Part shown: positions 15,896 to 24,854 of the stretch, in pieces | Layout of the letters: every line of letters begins with the position of its first letter | Numbering within the stretch: position 1 is the first letter of the stretch | Assembly (NCBI RefSeq): GCF_013186535.1 | Contig: NZ_JABMCZ010000003.1 | Coordinates: forward strand, 682,001-746,000 | Origin: Nocardia terpenica | Lineage (GTDB): Bacteria; Actinomycetota; Actinomycetes; Mycobacteriales; Mycobacteriaceae | Direction: 5' to 3' | Length of the DNA: 64,000 nt | Position numbers and translations under genes: made by a program | The notes under the pieces: model-generated | The model's input: only the letters and a program-made list of their open reading frames with translations | What the model was told of the DNA's origin: nothing | Databases searched by the model: none

Positions 15896-18600
15896 GCGTG
15901 GCCTCCGTCGTTGTACTGCGTATCGGCCCGTCCGCTGCGGACACCGCTCAGATGCCTGGACAGGTTGCTGCGGATCTCCTCCGGATCGGGTGCACCGGAG
16001 TCGTTGGACGGGGCCAGGCCGCCCGGCACCAGTTGGGCACCGGGGCGGCGAATCGGCAGGCCGCCCGTGGTGCGGCCCGTGCTGGTCGGGGTGCTGGCCT
16101 CCGCGGCGGCCTGCCATCCGGCGTCGGCCTCCGAGGTCCAGTCCTCGGCCGCCGCGTCCGCCGCCGTCGCCGGTTCGACCAGCCATTCCGACACCATGCG
16201 CTGGTAGATCGGGGTCGGCGACTCGGAATTGACCGGTCGCAGATCGGCCGGGCGGGGCGGGGCGAGGGCGACGCCGCGGCCGCCGGGGGGCGGGGCGTCG
16301 GGTCGCGCGGGCGGCTCCTGCCGGATCGGCGGACCGAAGGTATCCGGATCGGCCTCGGCCCAGATGTCCACCGGGGCCTCGATGACCGGCTCGACCGGCT
16401 GCGAGCGGCGCGGCCAGACATCGGTCGGTGGACCGAAATCGGCTGGGGGATCGTCGGTTTCGGCCGGATCGGCGTAGTCCATGGCCTCCGGCAGGGCCAG
16501 CCGGGCGACCGGGGTCGGGGTCTCACCGGACCGGCCGGTGTCCAGGCCGGTGGCCGCGCCGGGGCGGCGCTGCGGCAGCCCGGAACTGGTGACCGAGAAT
16601 CGTCCTGACTCGGCGGTGACCGATTCGGCGTCGGATTCCCGGCTAGCCGTCGGGTCGGGCACCGCGGCCAGCACGCGCGGCTGGACGGTCGGATCGGGCG
16701 TGGCGGGCGCGAAGGTCGAGGTGATCGGCTGCGGGCCGGTGGTGTCGTCCAGGGCGGGCGAGACCAGGATGCCCGGCAGGTGCACGCTCGCGGTGAGGCC
16801 CGGCTGCTGCGCCATGGTCGAGGTGCGACGCAGGCCGACCGTGATGACGTGCCGCTTGGCGAGCCGGCCGACCACGAAAAGACCCATGCGACGGGCGGTT
16901 TCGAGGGTGACCTCACCACCGGCGGCGAGGCGCTCGTTGACGCCGCGCAGATCCTCGCCGGACATGCCGAGGCCGCGGTCGGTGATCTCGATCAGGTAGC
17001 CGCCGTCGACCGCGCGGGCGACCGAGACCACGACCGGGGTGCTCGGCGGCGAGTAGCGCAGCGCGTTGTCGATGAGCTCGGCGAGCAGGTGCTCGATGTC
17101 GACGGCCGGTTCACCGGCGACGACGCCGTCGGGCACGGCGCCGATCTCGACGCGCTGATAGTCCTCGACCTGCGAGACCGCGCTCCACAGCATGTCCGAC
17201 AGCGGCACCGCGGGCAGATAGCCGCGGCGCAGCGCGGTACCGGCGAGCACCAGCAGGTTGTCGCCGTTGCGGCGCATGCGGGTGGCGAGGTGGTCCAGGC
17301 GGAACAGGCTTTGCAGGCGCTCGGAGTCGTCCTCGTCGCGCTCGAGCTCCTCGATCAGCGAGAGCTGCTGCTCGACCAGCGATTGGCTACGGCGGGACAG
17401 GGTTTCGAACATATTGCCGATCTGCAGCCGCAGCCGGGCCTGCTCGGCGGCCAGATCCAGGGCCACGCGGTGGATGTCGTCGACCGAGCGGGCCAGCTGG
17501 CCGATCTCCTCGGTGGTGTGCACCTCGATCGGGGTGATCTCCGGGGTCTCGCCGCCGGTGCGCACCACCTCCAGCTCCCGGGGCAGGTCGGTGTGCGCGA
17601 CCTGGAGGGCGCCGCGCCGCAGCCGGCGCACCGGCACGACCAGCGAGCGGGCGACCGCGAGGGCCAGGGCGAGGCCCGCGAGCAGCATGCCGATCACGAT
17701 CGCGACGTCACGAAGCACGGAGCTGCGCGCGTCGGTGGTCTGGGCGTTCAATCGGCTGTCGATGGTGTCGACCAGGTGCGTGTCGGCCTGAATGTAGGCA
17801 TCGAGGCTGGACTGCAGCGAATTGGCCACTTGGCCCAGCGTGTTCGCATCGATCGAGGGCTGGCTGAACGCGCCGATGCGCATCTGCACGGCCTGCAGCA
17901 GCTTGTCGCCGTTGATCGCCGTCTCGGCTTGCAGCTGGCCGTAGTGATTCACCATGATCATCTCGCCGCCGAGCGCGATGAACAGCTGCCCCCGGGAGGC
18001 CGGATTGGTCTCGACGGTTCCGGTGAGCATGAATTCCTGCAGCAGCAGGCGGCGCGCGGTCATCGTGGTGCCCAGCTGGAGGAAGGTGCGCTCGATGCCG
18101 TTCTCCTCCGCGGACGGAGAGATCGCCATGGCGTTGCTGACGTGGTTGGCGACCTCGTCGTACTGCTGGCCGATGGTGGCGGGGGAGTTGGTGCGCAGGC
18201 CGCCGCGCATGGTCCGGGCCGCCGACAGCGCCGCCGCCAGTTCGGTGGTCACCTTGCTGTCGGCCTTGGTGCTGCGCAGCGCGGTGTCCAGGTCGGCGGC
18301 GGCCTGGTCGAAGGTGGTCGTGATCTTGTCCAGGCCGGGATCCGGGTTCGCCGCGTCGCGCTGGGACGCGGCGGTGATCGCGAGACGCTCCGACGACGAG
18401 GTGAACACCAGCATCGGCCGGATGATCTTGGCTTGCTCGGTGGCGGCGTTCAGTTTCCGGATCTGGGCGAGACCATCGTTGATCCGCAGCACCGCGAATA
18501 TCGAGGCGAGTAGCACCGGCAGCAGCAGCACGATGCCGACCTTGCGGGTCACGGACCAGTTGGACAGGCTCATCTGCCTCGGGCGCGGTGCAGCTTCCAT
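15892..18600 (-). CDS. Conservon sensor histidine kinase with nitrate/nitrite-sensing-type domain (CvnA-like)
   Basis: A 902-residue membrane kinase. A transmembrane helix (about 20-42) is followed by an extracellular helical NIT-type sensor region (about 45-300), a second helix (about 303-325) and HAMP. Next come a kinase region (LFRLDHLATRMRRNGDNLLVLAG) and an HATPase domain (ELIDNALRYSPPSTPVVV, DRGLGMS). The last 300 residues are a long Pro/Asp-rich disordered tail. It is the first gene of a five-gene operon ending in the MHYT gene. GTG/ATG choice: 18600 is used; ATG at 18573 (MSLSNWSVT) is also possible. Confidence 0.92.
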   Translation of the reverse strand: MEAAPRPRQMSLSNWSVTRKVGIVLLLPVLLASIFAVLRINDGLAQIRKLNAATEQAKIIRPMLVFTSSSERLAITAASQRDAANPDPGLDKITTTFDQAAADLDTALRSTKADSKVTTELAAALSAARTMRGGLRTNSPATIGQQYDEVANHVSNAMAISPSAEENGIERTFLQLGTTMTARRLLLQEFMLTGTVETNPASRGQLFIALGGEMIMVNHYGQLQAETAINGDKLLQAVQMRIGAFSQPSIDANTLGQVANSLQSSLDAYIQADTHLVDTIDSRLNAQTTDARSSVLRDVAIVIGMLLAGLALALAVARSLVVPVRRLRRGALQVAHTDLPRELEVVRTGGETPEITPIEVHTTEEIGQLARSVDDIHRVALDLAAEQARLRLQIGNMFETLSRRSQSLVEQQLSLIEELERDEDDSERLQSLFRLDHLATRMRRNGDNLLVLAGTALRRGYLPAVPLSDMLWSAVSQVEDYQRVEIGAVPDGVVAGEPAVDIEHLLAELIDNALRYSPPSTPVVVSVARAVDGGYLIEITDRGLGMSGEDLRGVNERLAAGGEVTLETARRMGLFVVGRLAKRHVITVGLRRTSTMAQQPGLTASVHLPGILVSPALDDTTGPQPITSTFAPATPDPTVQPRVLAAVPDPTASRESDAESVTAESGRFSVTSSGLPQRRPGAATGLDTGRSGETPTPVARLALPEAMDYADPAETDDPPADFGPPTDVWPRRSQPVEPVIEAPVDIWAEADPDTFGPPIRQEPPARPDAPPPGGRGVALAPPRPADLRPVNSESPTPIYQRMVSEWLVEPATAADAAAEDWTSEADAGWQAAAEASTPTSTGRTTGGLPIRRPGAQLVPGGLAPSNDSGAPDPEEIRSNLSRHLSGVRSGRADTQYNDGGHA

Positions 18601-18960
18601 CCCGCTTCTGTCGCCTCCGCCTTACCTATGGATCCCCGTGTGTTCCGGCGCATGACCGACCGCGATCGCGAATTTCCTGCCCTATCACGTATGTATCACG
18701 GTGTGTGGTCTCACCCGCTTAGAACCAACTGGAGGTCTTCATTTCAGGCTCGCAACATACCGCGCGAAGAGGGCTACGGCAATTCGGAGATGCTATGCGG
18801 AGGTCGTCGAATACGCCTGTCCACAAGGCGTTTCGGAGTGCCGTCCGGTTTCCGCGGGAAGCGTCCGAGCGTAGCAACTGGTCATCGGCCCAGCATAACT
18901 CGGCGTGTCGGATGTTTGCTTCTCAGTCGACTCTCAGTCGATGCGGTCAGACTGGGGGCC
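18601..18960. other. Divergent intergenic region: conservon and mprA promoters
   Basis: It holds no supported gene. It separates the leftward kinase gene from mprA and must contain both promoters. The only clear signal is the pair of TCTCAG repeats listed separately. Confidence 0.5.
18921..18941 (+). promoter_or_regulatory. MprA-box-like direct repeat upstream of mprA
   Basis: TCTCAGTCGA occurs twice (18921-18930, 18932-18941), 20 bases before the mprA ATG. The same TCTCAGTC pair precedes pepD. M. tuberculosis MprA is known to bind direct repeats upstream of mprA and pepD and to autoregulate. Confidence 0.75.
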
Positions 18961-19650
18961 ATGCGCATTCTGGTAGTCGACGACGACCGCGCGGTCCGGG
19001 AATCGCTGCGCCGGTCGCTGACGTTCAACGGCTACTCCGTCGATCTCGCCGTCGATGGGGTCGACGCCCTCGACAAGGTGACCACCTCGCGTCCCGACGC
19101 CCTGGTCCTGGACGTCATGATGCCCCGCCTCGACGGGCTGGAAGTGTGCCGGCGGCTGCGGAGCACCGGCGACGACCTACCGATCCTCGTTCTCACCGCC
19201 CGTGATTCGGTGTCCGAGCGAGTGGCCGGGCTGGACGCGGGCGCCGACGATTATCTGCCGAAACCGTTCGCCCTCGAGGAATTGCTGGCCCGATTGCGCG
19301 CGTTGTTGCGCCGCACCAGCGCCGACTCGGCCGACGACGACTCGGAGACAATGAATTTCGCCGATCTGTCGCTGGACCCGGTGACCCGGGAGGTTTCCCG
19401 GGGCGACCGCTCCATCAGCCTCACCCGCACCGAGTTCTCCCTGCTGGAAATGCTGATGGCCAATCCCCGCCGGGTGCTGACCCGCAGCCGCATCCTCGAG
19501 GAGGTCTGGGGTTACGACTTCCCGACCTCCGGCAACGCGCTCGAGGTGTACATCGGGTACCTGCGCCGGAAAACCGAGGCCGAGGGGGAGGCCCGCCTGA
19601 TCCACACCGTGCGCGGCGTCGGCTACGTGCTGCGCGAGACCCCGCCGTAG
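18961..19650 (+). CDS. mprA: Response regulator MprA
   Basis: A 229-residue OmpR-family regulator. The receiver domain carries the phospho-acceptor Asp in LVLDVMMPRLDG (near residue 48) and the conserved Lys in YLPKPFAL. The winged-helix domain has SLTRTEFSLLEMLMANPRRVLTRSRI and LEVYIGYLRRKTEAEG. It is nearly identical in motifs to M. tuberculosis MprA (Rv0981), which controls cell-envelope stress and persistence genes. mprB follows after 13 bases. Confidence 0.96.
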   Translation: MRILVVDDDRAVRESLRRSLTFNGYSVDLAVDGVDALDKVTTSRPDALVLDVMMPRLDGLEVCRRLRSTGDDLPILVLTARDSVSERVAGLDAGADDYLPKPFALEELLARLRALLRRTSADSADDDSETMNFADLSLDPVTREVSRGDRSISLTRTEFSLLEMLMANPRRVLTRSRILEEVWGYDFPTSGNALEVYIGYLRRKTEAEGEARLIHTVRGVGYVLRETPP

Positions 19651-19663
19651 GGGCGCGGCAGTC

Positions 19664-21127
19664 GTGGGCAGATCCACTCAGCGCCGGCCCGTGGTCGCCG
19701 AGGTGGGGCAGCGGTCCGAGGCGCGCGAGATGCGTTCGCCGATGCCGCTGACCCGGTCGGTGTCGCTGCGCTGGCGCGTCACCCTGTTGGCCGCCTCGGT
19801 CGTGCTGGTGGCGGTGGCGTTGACCTCCATCGCCGCCTACGCGATGGTGGCGCGCTCGCTGTACGCGGCCGTCGACAAGCAGCTGCAGTCGCAGGCGTCG
19901 GTCATGATCAGCAACAATTTCGACAGCTATGGCTACCTGACGATCCTGCAGGCGGCGAGCCTGTACTCCAACGACATCGGGATCGCGCTGATCTACCCCG
20001 GCGCCGACGGCCAGTTCATTCCGCCGCAGCCGACCTATCCGCCGATCGGGTCGTCGGAGATCGCGGTGGCGCGCGGTCAGTCCAATTTCTCGCTGCGCAC
20101 GGTCAACAATCAGCGGGTGCTGGCCGCGCACACCAGGATCGGCAACACGCTGGTGCTGTCGCGTCCGCTGCGGCCCACCCAGCAGACGCTGAACCGGCTG
20201 GCGTGGCTGCTGTTCGTGGTCGGCGGCTGCGGCGTGGTGGTGGCCGCGGGCGCGGGGACGGCGGTGGGCCGCACCGGTTTACGGCCGGTCGCGCGGCTGA
20301 CGGCGGCCACCGAGCGGGTGGCCCGCACCGACGACCTCACGCCGATCCCGGTCACCGGCGACGACGAATTGGCCCGGCTCACCGACAGTTTCAACGCCAT
20401 GCTGCGGGCCCTGGCGGAATCGCGGGAGCGGCAGCGCAGACTGGTGACCGACGCCGGACACGAGCTGCGCACGCCGCTGACCTCGCTGCGCACCAATATG
20501 GAGCTGCTCATCGCGTCCAGTCGCCCCGGCGCCCCGGCCATTCCGGAGCAGGACATGGCGGAGCTGCGGTCGGATGTGATGGCGCAGATCCAGGAGCTGT
20601 CCACGCTGGTCGGCGACCTGGTCGACCTGGCCCGCGAGGACGCCCCCGAAACCGTCTACGAGCAGGTCGATCTCGGCGAGGTGACCGAGCACGCGCTGGA
20701 GCGGGCGCGGCGGCGGCGCACCAATATCGAGTTCGTCGCCGAGCTGCGGCCGTGGTTCGTCTACGGGCACGAGGCCGGGCTCGAGCGCGCCATCCTGAAC
20801 GTGCTCGACAACGCGGCGAAGTGGAGCCCGGTGGGTGCGCAGGTCCGGGTGAGCATGCGCGAAACCGGGCCCGGGCTGCTGGAATTCGCGGTCGACGACG
20901 CGGGGCCGGGCATTCCGCCGCCGGAGCGGGAGCTGGTGTTCGAGCGCTTCTACCGCACCACCTCCTCGCGCTCGATGCCGGGCTCCGGGCTCGGGCTGGC
21001 CATCGTCAAACAGGTGGTGACCAAACACGGCGGCACCATCAGCATCGATACCTCCGAACGCGGCGGCGCATTGATCCGCATCGTGCTGCCGGGGGAGGGC
21101 ACCCAGCTGGTTCCCCCGCAGGTCTGA
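19664..21127 (+). CDS. mprB: Sensor histidine kinase MprB
   Basis: A 487-residue sensor. A helix (about 38-62), an extracellular domain of roughly 110 residues and a second helix (about 183-205) are followed by HAMP. The H-box is TDAGHELRTPLTSL. The ATPase boxes are NVLDNAAKWSP, DDAGPGIP, FERFYRT and GSGLGLAIVKQ. It is the partner of MprA. The GTG start (19664) could be replaced by ATG at 19730 or 19742. pepD, a known MprAB target that in turn acts on the sensor domain, lies downstream. Confidence 0.95.
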   Translation: MGRSTQRRPVVAEVGQRSEAREMRSPMPLTRSVSLRWRVTLLAASVVLVAVALTSIAAYAMVARSLYAAVDKQLQSQASVMISNNFDSYGYLTILQAASLYSNDIGIALIYPGADGQFIPPQPTYPPIGSSEIAVARGQSNFSLRTVNNQRVLAAHTRIGNTLVLSRPLRPTQQTLNRLAWLLFVVGGCGVVVAAGAGTAVGRTGLRPVARLTAATERVARTDDLTPIPVTGDDELARLTDSFNAMLRALAESRERQRRLVTDAGHELRTPLTSLRTNMELLIASSRPGAPAIPEQDMAELRSDVMAQIQELSTLVGDLVDLAREDAPETVYEQVDLGEVTEHALERARRRRTNIEFVAELRPWFVYGHEAGLERAILNVLDNAAKWSPVGAQVRVSMRETGPGLLEFAVDDAGPGIPPPERELVFERFYRTTSSRSMPGSGLGLAIVKQVVTKHGGTISIDTSERGGALIRIVLPGEGTQLVPPQV

Positions 21128-21160
21128 GGAAATCGGTTGCGGTGCCGGGAATTCCACCCG

Positions 21161-21219
21161 TGCCCACCTGGTTTTCCCGGCATGCCCACCTGGTTTTCCC
21201 GGCATGCTTTTGGCCGGGA
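21161..21219. repeat. Hairpin repeat locus B (22-bp units leading into one core)
   Basis: Two 22-bp units (TGCCCACCTGGTTTTCCCGG...) at 21161-21204 run directly into a core hairpin at 21197-21219. A related half-core TGCCGGGAATTCC lies near 21143. It sits between co-directional mprB and pepD. Confidence 0.8.
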
Positions 21220-21343
21220 TCCCGACTGGGGTTATTACGAAACAGTATTGTCGTGGCCGCCGTCACGACCTCCCGCACGTGGTGCGAGAATCGACTTCGA
21301 CGATCGCTGGACTCGAGGTAGTCACGGAGAACTGATATGGCGG

Positions 21344-21364
21344 TCTCAGTCCGCTCTCAGTCGA
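21344..21364 (+). promoter_or_regulatory. MprA-box-like direct repeat upstream of pepD
   Basis: TCTCAGTCC (21344-21352) and TCTCAGTCGA (21355-21364) have the same unit and an 11-bp period as the site before mprA. They lie 44 bases before the pepD ATG. Target of MprA by analogy. Confidence 0.72.
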
Positions 21365-21407
21365 GCTCACCACACTTAGGCGGCAGACTCGAGGAGAAAC
21401 GAGAGAG

Positions 21408-22874
21408 ATGACCGAGGATTCGAAGGACAGGCGGGACGAGTCGCAGGCTCCGCAGCCGGGCCCGGCATCACAGCCGGAGGCGCCCGGCCCGCAGCCGGGC
21501 CAGCACCCGACGGAGCAGTTCCCCACCACCCCCCATGCCGAACAGCACGGCGCCACATCGCAGTTCGCGCCCCCGCCGCCCGGGCTCGGCAATCCGCCCT
21601 ACGGCGGCTATCCCGCCTTCGAGCCGGGCGTCCAGCACACCACCCCGATTCCTCCGTATCCGCACCCCTACGGCGCCGCCGAGGGCCAGGGACAGCCGCC
21701 CGCCGGACCGCCGCCCACGGCGTCCATGCCCGTCGGCGGCTACCCGCAGCCGCCGCGCCGCCCGGGCCGGGGCGGGCTGGTCGCGGCCGCCGTGGCGCTG
21801 GCGCTGGTCGCCGGTGCGGTCGGCGGCGGTGTCGCGCTGCTGTTCGCGCCCGCCAAGCAGACCAGCGTGGTCAGCAACGCCCTCGACGCCCCGCCGCCGA
21901 AGGCCGCCCCGGCCGCCAACGCCCCGTCCGGCACGGTGCCCGCGGTGGCGCAGAAGGTGGTGCCCAGCGTCGTCATGATCCAGGTGAAGGGGCGGCAGGG
22001 CGCGGGCGAGGGCTCCGGCGTCGTGCTGTCCTCCAACGGCCTGATCCTCACCAACAATCACGTCGCCAGCGGCGCGGGCCCGGGCGCGAAGATGGAGGTG
22101 CAGTTCAACGACGGCAGCACCGCCCCGGCCACCGTGGTCGGCGTCGACCCGATCTCCGATATCGCGGTCATCAAGGCCACCGGCAAGAACAATCTCACCC
22201 CGATCGATCTGGGCACCTCGCAGGGCCTGCAGGTCGGTCAGACGGTGGTCGCCATCGGTTCCCCGCTCGGCCTGGCGGGCACCGTGACCACCGGCATCGT
22301 CTCCGCGCTGAACCGCCCGGTGTCCACCAGCGGCGAGGGCGGCGAGCCCGTCAGCACCGCCACGGTGATCTCCGCCATCCAGACCGACGCCCCGATCAAC
22401 CCGGGCAACTCCGGTGGCGCGCTGGTCGATATGAACGGCAAGCTGATCGGCATCAACACCGCGATCGCCACGCTCGGCGCGTCCGAGATGAGCGGCCAGC
22501 AGAGCGGTTCCATCGGCCTCGGCTTCGCGATCCCGGTGGACCAGGTCCGCCGCGTCGCCGATCAGCTGATCAAGACCGGGCACGCCACCTACGCCCAGAT
22601 CGGCATCACCGTCCCCCGCGCGGACAACGTCAACGGCGCCCGCGTGCAGGACGTCGTGCCCGACGGTCCGGCCGCCAAGGCGGGCATCCCCTCGGGCGTG
22701 GTGGTCACCAAGGTCGACGACCAGATCATCGACTCCGGCAATTCGCTGATCGCGGCCGTGCGCTCGCATCCGCCGGGCGACAAGGTCAAGATCACCTACA
22801 CCGACCCGAACGGCGGCAATCCCAAGACCGTCGAGGTCACCCTCGGCGAGGCGCCCGCGGACGGTACCCGATGA
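21408..22874 (+). CDS. pepD: HtrA/DegP-type serine protease PepD
   Basis: A 488-residue envelope protease. A long Pro/Gln/Gly-rich cytoplasmic N-terminus (about 1-120) precedes one membrane helix (GLVAAAVALALVAGAVGGGVALL). The trypsin-like domain has His in LTNNHVAS, Asp in DPISDIAVIKA and Ser in NPGNSGGALVD. A PDZ domain ends the protein (AQIGITVPRADNV, GPAAKAGIPSGVVVTKVDDQII). Synteny with Rv0983 and the MprA boxes support the name. Confidence 0.95.
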   Translation: MTEDSKDRRDESQAPQPGPASQPEAPGPQPGQHPTEQFPTTPHAEQHGATSQFAPPPPGLGNPPYGGYPAFEPGVQHTTPIPPYPHPYGAAEGQGQPPAGPPPTASMPVGGYPQPPRRPGRGGLVAAAVALALVAGAVGGGVALLFAPAKQTSVVSNALDAPPPKAAPAANAPSGTVPAVAQKVVPSVVMIQVKGRQGAGEGSGVVLSSNGLILTNNHVASGAGPGAKMEVQFNDGSTAPATVVGVDPISDIAVIKATGKNNLTPIDLGTSQGLQVGQTVVAIGSPLGLAGTVTTGIVSALNRPVSTSGEGGEPVSTATVISAIQTDAPINPGNSGGALVDMNGKLIGINTAIATLGASEMSGQQSGSIGLGFAIPVDQVRRVADQLIKTGHATYAQIGITVPRADNVNGARVQDVVPDGPAAKAGIPSGVVVTKVDDQIIDSGNSLIAAVRSHPPGDKVKITYTDPNGGNPKTVEVTLGEAPADGTR

Positions 22875-22963
22875 CGATCCGCCGCCTGACCCTGCTCCCC
22901 GAGACCGGCCCCGACACCGGGGGATTGGAATCGCTGTCGGCCGCCCACGCTACGGTGAGCGGC

Positions 22964-23458
22964 ATGGAAATCGATGCCCCCGTGGCGGGCCGTGCCCTTG
23001 TGGTGATCGTCGACGACCGAACCGCGCACGGCGCGGTGGACTCGCTGGGTCCGCTGGTCACCGAGCTGCTGACCGAGTCCGGATTTCTGGTCGACGCCAC
23101 GGTGTCGGTGGGGAACGACGAGGTCGAGATCCGCAATGCGCTCAACACCGCCGTCATCGGCGGCGTCGATCTGGTGATCTCGGTCGGCGGCACCGGCATG
23201 TCCCCGCGCGATGTCACCCCCGAGGCCACCTCCGAGGTGCTCGACCGCGAGCTGCCCGGCATCAGCGAGGCGCTGCGCTCGTCCGGGCTGGCGGCCGGTT
23301 CGCTCGAGGCCGGTCTGTCCCGCGGGCTGGCCGGGGTGTCCGGCAGCACCCTGGTGGTCAACCTGCCCGGCACCCGCGCCGCCGTCCGCGACGGCATGGC
23401 CACCCTCGGCCCGCTCGCCAGCAAGGTGATCGACGAACTTTCCGGATTGGCCGAGTAA
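22964..23458 (+). CDS. moaB2: MoaB/Mog family molybdopterin biosynthesis protein (MoaB2-like)
   Basis: A protein of about 164 residues with the Mog/MoaB fold: ALVVIVDDRTAHG, DEVEIRNALN, DLVISVGGTGMSPRDVTPEAT and GSTLVVNLPGTRAAVRDG. The family adenylylates molybdopterin, though the mycobacterial MoaB2 role is not settled. ATG at 22964 fits homologue length. An in-frame ATG at 22871 overlapping the pepD stop would add 31 unconserved residues. Confidence 0.92.
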   Translation: MEIDAPVAGRALVVIVDDRTAHGAVDSLGPLVTELLTESGFLVDATVSVGNDEVEIRNALNTAVIGGVDLVISVGGTGMSPRDVTPEATSEVLDRELPGISEALRSSGLAAGSLEAGLSRGLAGVSGSTLVVNLPGTRAAVRDGMATLGPLASKVIDELSGLAE

Positions 23459-23467
23459 ATCACCGAA

Positions 23468-23719
23468 ATGCCACGCGACGACCAGACCCCCCGCCCGCGC
23501 CCCGCCGGAAGTTCCCCCGGCCCCACGGCTGGAACTCCCTCTGGCCCCACGGCGCAGCCGGGGGGTCGCTCGCGTTCTGCCGCCGAGGCGGCCCGTTTGG
23601 CACGTATCTTCGGCGAGACGATGCCGCAAACAACCAGTGACGAACGGAGTCCCGACGGCGAGCGTCCGGACTCCACCGACGAATGGTTGCGCTCGCAGGT
23701 TCCTCCCCATCACGGGTGA
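23468..23719 (+). CDS. Small hydrophilic protein, function unknown
   Basis: An 83-residue Pro/Ser-rich protein. Its second half contains SAAEAARLARIFGETMPQTT and ends DSTDEWLRSQVPPHHG. I believe this ending is conserved in related actinobacteria, but no function is known. It begins nine bases after moaB2. Confidence 0.65.
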   Translation: MPRDDQTPRPRPAGSSPGPTAGTPSGPTAQPGGRSRSAAEAARLARIFGETMPQTTSDERSPDGERPDSTDEWLRSQVPPHHG

Positions 23720-24113
23720 GTTACGGGGTCGTCGCGTTCACATCCCGGGACGGCAACACGTTTTTCCAAGTCCGCACTGCTTTTATGCACGTTCGCTGAT
23801 ATAGCGCGGATTCACTGTGATCCAGATCACACTACGTTTACGCGGCCTTGCGTTGTCATGCCCTTGTTTCTCCGTTTAGTGTTCGCCTTTGGGCTGCTCC
23901 ACCTGCGGTTCTCGAAGGCTTGGGGAAGTCGCGCTGCGGCGACCCCGGCGGAACGTGGCCCGGTTCCGGCAGTAGGCACTGTCGGTTGCCGGAGAATTTG
24001 TCGTCGGTTACACGGCGGCAACAATCCGGCGACAAACTGTGCTCGGCCTGGAAGGGACCGCTTTTTCAGCCTCGATGGTCGAGGCTGACCGTAAGAACCT
24101 GATGAGGGGAAGT
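23720..24113. other. Long leader region of the porin genes
   Basis: No gene is supported over 394 bases. The base composition is less GC-rich than the surroundings. It contains the CRP-type palindrome at 23816 and presumably the porin promoter, which leaves a long 5' leader of up to about 250 bases. Confidence 0.5.
23816..23831. promoter_or_regulatory. Perfect CRP-type palindrome upstream of the porin genes
   Basis: TGTGATCCAGATCACA is a perfect inverted repeat and a full match to the consensus TGTGAN6TCACA of mycobacterial CRP (Rv3676). It is 283 bases before the first porin start. Confidence 0.72.
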
Positions 24114-24791
24114 ATGAGCGAGAACCGCACCAGCGGCCTGCGGCGTGGTGCCCGTTTCGCGGGTATCGGCGCAGCCGCTGCCGTTGCCATCGGCCTATTT
24201 TCCACCGGTGCTGCCAACGCCGACACCTTCGTGCCGTTGCCGGACGGCCAGAAGCTCGGTCCGAATGGCGTTGTGATCACCCGCACCGATGAGCATGCCC
24301 TGATTTCGCCGTCGCTGGCGGACAACGGAGCCGGGCGCACCGTCTGGGTTTCGGGCAATGCCGCCGCCGATGTGCCCAACGCTCCCGAAGGCACCGTCGG
24401 CCCGAACAACGGCCAGCTGGGCAGCCCGGGTACCAACAACTCGTCCACGCACGGCGCCTCGCAGATCAACACCGGCTACATCGTCGGTTGCCAGGTCAAC
24501 ATCGCTCAGGACGCGATTTCCGCCGGTGTCTCCGGCGGTATCAGCCTGACCGGCGCCAACGCCTCCGGCTCGATCGGCCTCAACCTGGGCCCCGGCCAGG
24601 TCAAGTTCGTCCAGATCGATTCCAAGGACATCACCAAGCCTGGTCATTACTCGGTGGAATACCAGGACGCGGAAATGCAGATTCAGGGTTGCGCGGGCTA
24701 CGCCCAGGCGCGTGCCTACACGGTCGTCGAGGTCATCGGCGACAACTACTCGAAGACCACCCTCTACGGGCAGCCGTTCAGCATCGGCTGA
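24114..24791 (+). CDS. MspA-family outer membrane porin (first of a pair)
   Basis: A 225-residue porin. Signal peptide residues 1-37 end at ANA-DTFVPLPDG. MspA-family features are HGASQINTGYIVGCQVNIAQ, GSIGLNLGPGQVKFVQI, GCAGYAQARAYTVVEV and the C-terminal YGQPFSIG. Its position beside a second copy resembles NfpA/NfpB of Nocardia farcinica, which form a mixed cation-selective channel. The ribosome site AGGGGAA precedes ATG 24114. Confidence 0.94.
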   Translation: MSENRTSGLRRGARFAGIGAAAAVAIGLFSTGAANADTFVPLPDGQKLGPNGVVITRTDEHALISPSLADNGAGRTVWVSGNAAADVPNAPEGTVGPNNGQLGSPGTNNSSTHGASQINTGYIVGCQVNIAQDAISAGVSGGISLTGANASGSIGLNLGPGQVKFVQIDSKDITKPGHYSVEYQDAEMQIQGCAGYAQARAYTVVEVIGDNYSKTTLYGQPFSIG

Positions 24792-24854
24792 CGGTGGTCT
24801 GATCTGTCGATTTTCATTCCCGCGCAAAGCATTTCACCCTAGAGGGACATAAAT

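Noticed and set aside
16780..18513. Long plus-strand frame opposite the conservon kinase
   Set aside because: The opposite strand encodes a clear kinase with domain motifs; this frame reads as Gly/Gln/His-rich sequence without homology.
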